A DNA stretch of 11,638 bases from Marinosulfonomonas sp. (lineage in GTDB: Bacteria; Pseudomonadota; Alphaproteobacteria; Rhodobacterales; Rhodobacteraceae), in the NCBI GenBank assembly GCA_015494385.1, contig WGBJ01000431.1:1-11638 (forward strand), given 5' to 3'. Positions 1-5,695 of the stretch are shown one piece after another. The notes beneath the pieces were generated by a model that saw only the letters and a list, made by a program, of their open reading frames with translations, made no database searches and was not told the origin of the DNA. Every line of letters starts with the position of its first letter. The first letter of the stretch is position 1. A program made the position numbers and the translations under genes.

Positions 1-2
1 CC

Positions 3-1319
3 ACCCCCTCCGAGGCGATCCGCGCCGGTATCGTCACCGTTCACCAGAATATCAACGACGGGGTGATTCCCGATCTGGATGTGGCGTCAAACCTGATGCT
101 GGACACATTGGCGGAACCGGGCAGCGGTTTTTTCCTGAAACGGCGCGACATCCGGCAAAAGGCGCAAAAGCTGGCCCGGTCGATGGGGCTGGATGTAGAT
201 GTGAATCAGCCGGTAAACGAATTGGCACTGGCCGACCGCCAGTTGGTCGCCATTGCCCGCGCGATGGCGCATGAACCCAAACTGATGATTCTGGACGAAC
301 CCACCTCGTCCCTGTCCGCCACCGAGGCCGCGCGGCTGTTCACCCTGCTGGACCGTCTGCGCGATGCCGGTGTGGCTATTCTTTATATCTCGCACCGGAC
401 CAGCGATATCCACCGCATTGCCGACCGGATTGTCAGCATGCGCGATGGCGAAATCGTTGGCACCTTCGAGGAAAAGCCGCTGGATTACGAAGCCGCGGTG
501 AACGCCATGCTGGGCCATAAAATATCCGAGGTCGATCTGGACATCAAATCCGCTGGCCAGCCCGTGCTGGAACTGAAGGATCTGCAAATCCGCGAAGGCA
601 CCTCCAAAATCAACCTGACCGTCCACGCGGACGAGGTTCTGGCGATCACGGGGCTGGTTGGATCGGGTAAATCGGAACTGGCGGCCATTCTGTACGGGCT
701 GAAAAAGCCGGCCGGCGGCAGCATGTCCCTGCTGGGCGCGCCCTACACCCCGAAATCCCCGCGCCACGCGATTGATACCGGTGTGTTCATGTGCGCCAAA
801 GATCGCGGCACCAATGGCGTGTTACAGGACCACAACCTGACCAAAAACATCACCGCCCCGTTTCTGGCGCGGTTCTCCACATTTTCATTCGTCAACCGCC
901 GGCACGAGGCCCGCGCCACGCGACAAACCATCCAAGATCTGAACATCGTCTGCCAGTCCGAACAGGACGACATCGGCACCCTGTCGGGCGGCAACCAGCA
1001 AAAGGTGGTGATCGGCCGCTGGTTAAGCCAGCCGTCGGACCTGTTGATCCTGGACGAGCCATTTCAAGGCGTGGATATCAAGGCCCGCCGCGACATCGGT
1101 GCGAAAATCCGCGAAACGGCCATGGGGCGGGCGACCATCGTTCTGGCCTCGGAAATGGACGAGGTTCTGGAAATCGCCGACCGGATCATCGTGCTGGCGG
1201 ATCACGCCATCGTCGGTGAACACCGCAATATCGATCTGGACGTAAAACAGGTGGTGGCCGAAGTCGCAGGCATGACCAACGGCACCAACGGACAAACCAA
1301 TACTCAAGTGAACGGATAA
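3..1319 (+). CDS. Sugar ABC transporter ATP-binding protein, RbsA/LsrA type (5' partial)
   Basis: This is the cytoplasmic ATPase of a carbohydrate importer of the RbsA/MglA/LsrA family, with two ABC domains fused in one chain. The frame is open from base 3; the GTG at 63 is internal, because the codons before it (GIVTVHQNINDG) encode a family-typical Q-loop. The N-terminal Walker A and true start lie outside the window; about 438 codons are present of roughly 500 in the family. First domain: a degenerate signature (ELALADRQ), Walker B LMILDEP, and H-loop ILYISHR. Second domain: Walker A GLVGSGKSE, signature LSGGNQQK, Walker B LLILDEP, and LASEMDEV in place of a histidine H-loop, which is normal in the second domain of this family. 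The permease gene follows after 6 nt. Family assignment is firm. An LsrA-like role is inferred from lsrF at the operon end; the substrate is not decided by this protein. Confidence 0.95.
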   Translation, partial: TPSEAIRAGIVTVHQNINDGVIPDLDVASNLMLDTLAEPGSGFFLKRRDIRQKAQKLARSMGLDVDVNQPVNELALADRQLVAIARAMAHEPKLMILDEPTSSLSATEAARLFTLLDRLRDAGVAILYISHRTSDIHRIADRIVSMRDGEIVGTFEEKPLDYEAAVNAMLGHKISEVDLDIKSAGQPVLELKDLQIREGTSKINLTVHADEVLAITGLVGSGKSELAAILYGLKKPAGGSMSLLGAPYTPKSPRHAIDTGVFMCAKDRGTNGVLQDHNLTKNITAPFLARFSTFSFVNRRHEARATRQTIQDLNIVCQSEQDDIGTLSGGNQQKVVIGRWLSQPSDLLILDEPFQGVDIKARRDIGAKIRETAMGRATIVLASEMDEVLEIADRIIVLADHAIVGEHRNIDLDVKQVVAEVAGMTNGTNGQTNTQVNG

Positions 1320-1325
1320 CCGAAA

Positions 1326-2372
1326 ATGCAGGACGGCACGAATACGCACAAAGACATGGCACCAAAGAAAACCTTGGTGGACTATGCCATCCGTTACGGG
1401 TTTCTGACCCTGCTGGCGGGGCTGTTGATCTTTTTCTCGGTCTCGACCGAAGGGTTCCTTAGCCCCTATAGCGCGGTTTTCATTTTCCAGTCGGTGGCGA
1501 TCACCGGTATTCTGGCACTGGGGGTCACATTCACACTGGTTGTGGACGGGTTTGACCTGTCGATCGGCTCAACCGCCACATCGGCGCTGATGTTGTCAGC
1601 CTATGTGATGGTGGTGCTGGAAATGGGCGCGGTTACGGCCGTCATTGCCTGTCTGGTGATGGGGGCGTTGATCGGTCTGGTGAACGGCCTGCTGATTGTG
1701 AAAATGAAGGTGCCCGATCTGCTGGCAACATTGGGGATGATGTTCCTGCTGATCGGGCTGCAACGTATCCCGACCGAGGGCCGCTCCATCGCCACCGGCA
1801 TGAAACTGCCCGACGGAAGCACCGCAAATGGCACATTCGCACCGGAATTCCTGTGGCTGGGCCGTCACCGGTTCGATTTCTTTATCGATAACCTGATCCC
1901 GGTATCGGTGGTTATTCTGGTGATCGTGGCCATCCTGTGCTGGGTGTTTCTGGAACTGACCCGCCACGGTCGGCTGATGTATGCCATCGGTTCCAACGCC
2001 CGCGCCGCCGCACTGGCGGGGACCAACGTCAACCGCTATAAAATTCTGGCCTATATGATTTCCGGCGTGCTGGCCTCGATCGGGGGCATCCTGCTGGCGG
2101 CGCGCCTGGGGCGCGGCGATATTGCCTCGGGCAACAACCTGCTGCTGGATTCCGTGGCCGCCGCGCTGATCGGTTACGCCGTAATGGGTGCGGCCAAACC
2201 CAACGCCTTTGGCACCGCCATCGGTGCGCTGTTTGTCGGCATCCTGCTGCAGGGTCTGACCATGATGAACGCGCCCTACTACACACAGGATTTCGTCAAG
2301 GGGGCGGTGCTTGTGATTGCCCTCGTCTTTACCTTCGTGCTGACAGGTCGGCGCGGCGGATCAAACCACTAG
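1326..2372 (+). CDS. Sugar ABC transporter permease, RbsC/LsrC type
   Basis: This inner-membrane protein forms the translocation path of the sugar importer. Its 348 residues have a short polar N-terminus (about 1-23) and roughly ten hydrophobic segments, for example near 24-40, 52-73, 102-124, 190-210, 240-258 and 325-340. The cytoplasmic loop IGSNARAAALAGTNVNRYK (about 221-239) is the ATPase-contacting loop typical of BPD_transp_2 permeases. The start at 1326 follows the ATPase stop by 6 nt and has only a weak ribosome binding site, suggesting translational coupling; a second in-frame ATG at 1356 is possible. Only one permease gene is seen here, whereas E. coli Lsr has two (LsrC, LsrD). It may therefore work as a homodimer as RbsC does, unless a second permease lies upstream of the window. 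The family is certain; the substrate is unknown. Confidence 0.95.
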   Translation: MQDGTNTHKDMAPKKTLVDYAIRYGFLTLLAGLLIFFSVSTEGFLSPYSAVFIFQSVAITGILALGVTFTLVVDGFDLSIGSTATSALMLSAYVMVVLEMGAVTAVIACLVMGALIGLVNGLLIVKMKVPDLLATLGMMFLLIGLQRIPTEGRSIATGMKLPDGSTANGTFAPEFLWLGRHRFDFFIDNLIPVSVVILVIVAILCWVFLELTRHGRLMYAIGSNARAAALAGTNVNRYKILAYMISGVLASIGGILLAARLGRGDIASGNNLLLDSVAAALIGYAVMGAAKPNAFGTAIGALFVGILLQGLTMMNAPYYTQDFVKGAVLVIALVFTFVLTGRRGGSNH

Positions 2373-2406
2373 ACTGCACTACTAATTAAAAAGGGAGAAC
2401 CATAAT

Positions 2407-3459
2407 ATGAAACTGACACGACGTATCGTTCTGGGCATGGCAGGCGGGATTGCAGCACTTGCAACCGGCTTTGCCAGTCCGACATTTGCTGGCGAAATGC
2501 CGGCACCTTTCGACAATGCGGGTGATGTGAAAATCGCGCTGGTGCGCTATCTGTCCACCGGCGACTTTTTCCAAGCCTATCTGTCGGGCGTTGAAACACA
2601 GGCTGCCGCCCTTGGCGTTGACCTGCGGGTATTCGACAGCCGTCAGGATGCAGCCCTTCAGGCTGACATGGTGGATCAGGCCATCGCCCTTGGCGTTGAC
2701 GGCATCATCATCCAGCACGGTCTGACCGAATCCATGCAAGAGGCCGCACAGCGCGCCATCGATGCAGGGATCAAGGTTGTGGCATTTGACGTAAACGTCG
2801 AAAACCCTGCCATTCCGCAGATCGAACAGTCGGACCGCGATCTGGCCCGTCTGGCGCTGGAACAAGCCATCAAGGACAACGGCGAAGCCTTCAAGGCCGG
2901 TTATGTCTATGTGGCCGGTATTGCGCCACTGGACCGGCGTGATGAAACATGGGTCGAGTTCAAAGCCAAATACCCCGGCATCGAAGAAGTTGCCCAGTTC
3001 GGCACTTTGGACAACCCGATTGCCAACTCGGTTGCCAACCAGGCGCGTTCGGTTCTGCAGGCCCATCCGGATATCACCGTGATGTTCGCCCCCTATGACG
3101 AATTCGCCAAGGGTGTGAAAATCGCTGTGGACGAAGCCGGCATGAACGAGCAGATCAAGATCTACTCGGCCGACGTATCCACCGCCGATATTTCCGCCAT
3201 GCGTGAACCAAACAGCGCATGGGCCGCCACCGCCGCCACCAACCCCGCTGTTGTGGGCGAAGTATCGGTGCGGGCACTGGCCATGATGCTGGCAGGCGAA
3301 GACCCCGGCCACAACGTGATCATTCCGCCTACCCTGATCACTCAGGCCATGCTGCATGACAAAGACATCAAGAACATGGAAGAGCTGTCGGCCAAACTGC
3401 CCCAGTTCGCCCACGCCGATGTTGCCGTGCCTGCATGGATGCCCCTGCCTCCGCGCTAG
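2407..3459 (+). CDS. Periplasmic sugar-binding protein of the ABC importer (RbsB-like, not LsrB-like)
   Basis: This is the secreted type-I periplasmic binding protein that delivers substrate to the transporter encoded just upstream. Residues 1-28 form a signal peptide (KLTRR n-region, hydrophobic core, cleavage after SPTFA). The mature part has the RbsB-like layout: first strand VKIALVRYLSTGDFFQ, VDGIIIQHG near 97-105, VVAFDVN at 124-130 (Asp128 in the ligand position), LDRRDETW near 175-182, MFAPYDEFAKG near 226-236 and SADVS near 254-258. The ribosome binding site AAGGGAGAA at 2391-2399 fixes the ATG at 2407. Compared from memory with E. coli LsrB, the AI-2-contacting lysine is Arg47 here and the PDA segment of LsrB reads PYD, so it is probably not an orthodox AI-2 receptor. 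A furanose, pentose or related small polyol is an equally good guess. A stem-loop follows the gene. Confidence 0.93.
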   Translation: MKLTRRIVLGMAGGIAALATGFASPTFAGEMPAPFDNAGDVKIALVRYLSTGDFFQAYLSGVETQAAALGVDLRVFDSRQDAALQADMVDQAIALGVDGIIIQHGLTESMQEAAQRAIDAGIKVVAFDVNVENPAIPQIEQSDRDLARLALEQAIKDNGEAFKAGYVYVAGIAPLDRRDETWVEFKAKYPGIEEVAQFGTLDNPIANSVANQARSVLQAHPDITVMFAPYDEFAKGVKIAVDEAGMNEQIKIYSADVSTADISAMREPNSAWAATAATNPAVVGEVSVRALAMMLAGEDPGHNVIIPPTLITQAMLHDKDIKNMEELSAKLPQFAHADVAVPAWMPLPPR

Positions 3460-3482
3460 GGCTTTGAGACGGATCTGACAAC

Positions 3483-3513
3483 GGGGGCTGCGGCAAAACG
3501 GGTCGCGGCCCCC
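3483..3513 (+). promoter_or_regulatory. Intercistronic GC-rich stem-loop after the binding-protein gene
   Basis: Arms GGGGGCTGCG (3483-3492) and CGCGGCCCCC (3504-3513) pair over 10 bp with one G-U wobble and an 11-nt loop. The following bases are ATTTA rather than a T-run, so it is not a strong intrinsic terminator. In this position between a binding-protein gene and downstream enzymes, such hairpins are known to protect the upstream mRNA 3' end or to attenuate readthrough, giving excess binding protein. The pairing is seen; the function is inferred. Confidence 0.65.
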
Positions 3514-3532
3514 ATTTACGGTAAAGGAGCAG

Positions 3533-3979
3533 ATGATGCTGATCGGAATAGACGCCAACATGACGCCTGATTTGCTGGATTGCCTGATGCGCATGGGGCA
3601 TGGCGACGAAATCGTTGTGGCCGATGCCAATTTCCCTGCCGCCTCGACCGCCGCCCATACCCATTGGGGCGACGTGATCCCCCTGCCCGCCATGACGGCC
3701 CCCGATGCGATCAGACTGATCACCGGTGTGATGCCTCTGGACGGGTTTACCGATGCCTGCGCCTTGCGCATGCAGATTGATAACGCGCCCGACGAAATGG
3801 GCGAGGTCCACACACAGGCCTTTGACATCCTGACAGCCGCCATGCCCGAAGGCGCCGCCCTTGGCAGTATCGAGCGTCAGGCGTTCTATCAGCGCGCCCG
3901 CGGGGCCTTTGGTGTGGTTGCCACCACCGACATGCGGCCCTATGGCTGTTTCATCCTGCGCAAAGGCGTGATTTTCTAG
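3533..3979 (+). CDS. RbsD/FucU family sugar mutarotase
   Basis: RbsD/FucU proteins catalyse interconversion of sugar anomers or ring forms in the cytoplasm so that the kinase gets its preferred form. The 148 residues match family length (about 140) and hallmarks: MGHGDEIVVADANFPA (21-36, with conserved His23 and Asp31), RQAFYQRARGAFGVV (115-129) and RPYGCFILRKG (135-145). The last motif in E. coli FucU reads YGN, so the Asn is replaced by Cys139 here, which could alter sugar contacts. The ribosome binding site AAAGGAG (3523-3529) is followed by tandem ATGs at 3533 and 3536; spacing favours the second, giving 147 residues. It lies 73 nt after the binding-protein gene, across the stem-loop, and 7 nt before the epimerase gene. 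Its place in an Lsr-like operon suggests it acts on a sugar-like compound imported or phosphorylated there. Family assignment is confident, substrate unknown. Confidence 0.88.
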   Translation: MMLIGIDANMTPDLLDCLMRMGHGDEIVVADANFPAASTAAHTHWGDVIPLPAMTAPDAIRLITGVMPLDGFTDACALRMQIDNAPDEMGEVHTQAFDILTAAMPEGAALGSIERQAFYQRARGAFGVVATTDMRPYGCFILRKGVIF

Positions 3980-3986
3980 GAATGAT

Positions 3987-4667
3987 ATGATGAGCATCAA
4001 TGATCTGAAATCCCGCGCCAAAGGCATCAGCCTTGGCCTGTTTGCCGCCGATCTGGGCAACCTGCGCCGCGCGGCGCAAAACGTGGCCGAATGGGATTGC
4101 GACATCCTGCATTTCGACATTATGGATGGCGTGTTTGTGCCCCAGATGATCGGCGGGCCGGGCTTTGTCGCCGCGATGGATCTGGGCCTGCTGCGCGATG
4201 TGCATCTGATGGTGCAGGATCCCGCCGCCCATGTGGAAAGCTATATCAAGGCCGGTGCCGATATGATTACCGTACATGCGGAATCCGATAACGCCACTGA
4301 GGCGATCAAAATCATTCAGGCATCCAAGCGCCCCGTCATGGCCGGTCTGGCCCTTGTGCCCGGCACCACGCTGGAGGATGCAGCCCCCCTTCTGGCGCTG
4401 AACCCCGATATGATCCTTGTGCTGTCACTGGACCCGCGCGGCACCCCTGCCGACATCACCGCCGCCTGCGCCCGCCTCACCGCGCTGCGCGAAATCGCCC
4501 CCGACGCGATGCTGGCCTTTGATGGCGGCGTCACGCTGGACAGCATTGCCGAAATCGCCGCCTGCGCCCCCGATATGGTGGTCAGCGGCAGCGCCGTTCT
4601 GGGCGCCAAGAAACCCAAACGTGCCTTTGCCGCAATGGTCAAGGCGCTTGAAACCGCTAACACTTAA
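3987..4667 (+). CDS. Ribulose-phosphate 3-epimerase family protein, LsrE-like
   Basis: This is a TIM-barrel ketose-phosphate 3-epimerase homologue of 226 residues. The metal and catalytic positions known for Rpe are all present: His42 and Asp44 in HFDIMDG, His73 in DVHLMV, and Asp179 in [14 protein letters not shown] (199-206) is the phosphate-binding end. Two departures from housekeeping Rpe stand out. The N-terminal PSIL motif reads SLGL (15-18), and the mobile loop NPGFGGQ is replaced by SLDPRGTP (147-154). Salmonella lsr operons carry a divergent Rpe homologue, LsrE, so the divergence plus adjacency to lsrF points to an LsrE-type role rather than the pentose phosphate or Calvin cycle. AlsE-like epimerases are the alternative. 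AGGAA at 3978-3982 precedes tandem ATGs at 3987 and 3990; the second is better spaced. Confidence 0.87.
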   Translation: MMSINDLKSRAKGISLGLFAADLGNLRRAAQNVAEWDCDILHFDIMDGVFVPQMIGGPGFVAAMDLGLLRDVHLMVQDPAAHVESYIKAGADMITVHAESDNATEAIKIIQASKRPVMAGLALVPGTTLEDAAPLLALNPDMILVLSLDPRGTPADITAACARLTALREIAPDAMLAFDGGVTLDSIAEIAACAPDMVVSGSAVLGAKKPKRAFAAMVKALETANT

Positions 4668-4690
4668 ACCCGAAAAGACAGGAACACGAC

Positions 4691-5572
4691 ATGGCAGATA
4701 TTGATGACATCAAGGACGGCAAAGACTTTGGTCTGAACACCCCGCAGGACAAACAGGGCTTTTTCCTGAAGGGCCTTGCCAATTACGACTGGGGCATCAA
4801 AAACAAGATGAGCCGCATCTTCAACCCCGACACAGGCCGCACCGTTATGCTCGCCTTTGACCACGGCTATTTCCAGGGGCCGACAAAGGGTCTGGAACGG
4901 ATCGACCTGAACATCCTGCCGCTGGCCGAACACGCCGATGTCTTGATGTGTACCCGTGGCGTTCTGCGCTCGATGATCCCGCCAACCCTGACAAAACCGG
5001 TTGTGATGCGCGCCTCTGGCGGCAACTCGATCCTGTCGGAACTGTCGAACGAAACCATCGCGGTTGCGATGGATGACGCGGTTCGTATGGGTGTTTGCGC
5101 GATGGCCGCACAGGTCTATATCGGTGCGGAATACGAACATAAATCCATCACCAACGTGATCCGCCTGATTGACGAAGGCATGCGCGTGGGCATCCCGACA
5201 CTGGCCGTCACCGGCGTTGGCAAAGACATGGCCCGCGATGCGCGCTACTTTGGTCTGGCCACCCGTATCGCCGCCGAGATCGGCTCGCATTACGTCAAAA
5301 GCTACTTCATCGAAGAAGGCTTTGAAAAAGTTGTCGCCGGTTGCCCCGTGCCGATCGTGATTGCGGGGGGCAAGAAGCTGCCCGAGCTGGATGCGCTGGA
5401 CATGGCGTTCCGCGCTGTCGATCAGGGCGCTGCCGGTGTCGACATGGGCCGCAACATCTTCCAGTCGGAAGCCCCAGTTGCAATGATCAAGGCGGTTTCC
5501 AAAGTTGTGCATGAACTGATGCCCGCCAAGCAGGCGTTCGAACTGTATAACGATCTGAAATCCGAAGGCTGA
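4691..5572 (+). CDS. lsrF: LsrF, 3-hydroxy-5-phosphonooxypentane-2,4-dione thiolase (DhnA-type aldolase fold)
   Basis: LsrF is the last enzyme of phospho-AI-2 breakdown in enterobacteria: it transfers an acetyl group from 3-hydroxy-5-phosphonooxypentane-2,4-dione to coenzyme A, giving acetyl-CoA and dihydroxyacetone phosphate. The match to remembered E. coli LsrF is close along the whole 293 residues: the start [13 protein letters not shown], then [13 protein letters not shown] (53-65), [10 protein letters not shown] (81-90), AVTGVGKDM (172-180), [18 protein letters not shown] and [11 protein letters not shown]. The active-site lysine I recall as Lys203 in E. coli falls at Lys203 here (HYVKSYF). 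AGGAA at 4680-4684 sets the ATG. It is the last gene of the operon, 23 nt after the epimerase gene, and is followed by a strong terminator. LsrF identity is confident; that its substrate here derives from AI-2 is inferred, since no LsrB- or LsrG-like gene is visible. Confidence 0.95.
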   Translation: MADIDDIKDGKDFGLNTPQDKQGFFLKGLANYDWGIKNKMSRIFNPDTGRTVMLAFDHGYFQGPTKGLERIDLNILPLAEHADVLMCTRGVLRSMIPPTLTKPVVMRASGGNSILSELSNETIAVAMDDAVRMGVCAMAAQVYIGAEYEHKSITNVIRLIDEGMRVGIPTLAVTGVGKDMARDARYFGLATRIAAEIGSHYVKSYFIEEGFEKVVAGCPVPIVIAGGKKLPELDALDMAFRAVDQGAAGVDMGRNIFQSEAPVAMIKAVSKVVHELMPAKQAFELYNDLKSEG

Positions 5573-5597
5573 TAGAGCCGTCAGGCGAAACAGTTTC

Positions 5598-5626
5598 AAG
5601 GGCGGCCTTTCGGGGCCGCCCTTTTT
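5598..5626 (+). terminator. Rho-independent terminator of the sugar operon
   Basis: A perfect 10-bp stem (AAGGGCGGCC at 5598-5607 with GGCCGCCCTT at 5614-5623) encloses the loop TTTCGG and runs into T5. It sits 26 nt after the lsrF stop and ends the + strand operon before the convergent gene. Confidence 0.93.
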
Positions 5627-5638
5627 CATACCGGACAT

Positions 5639-5673
5639 AAAAAAACCGCGGCCGTTTTACCGGTCGCGGTTTT
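5639..5673 (-). terminator. Rho-independent terminator of the convergent OmpA-domain gene
   Basis: Arms at 5642-5654 and 5661-5673 (core ACCGCGGCCG with CGGTCGCGGT) pair over 13 bp with one wobble and the 6-nt loop TTTTAC. On the minus strand it ends in a run of U from the A-run at 5639-5645, 23 nt past the stop codon at 5696. The T-rich right side could also make it work for + strand transcripts that escape the first terminator. Confidence 0.88.
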
Positions 5674-5695
5674 GTTTTTCAAAAAGGCTGTGATC

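Noticed and set aside
2386..3843. Long minus-strand open frame (485 codons) opposite the sugar-binding-protein gene
   Set aside because: It is a mirror of a GC-rich coding strand: low-complexity composition rich in His, Gly and Cys, no family motif, no ribosome binding site, and the + strand gene is well supported.
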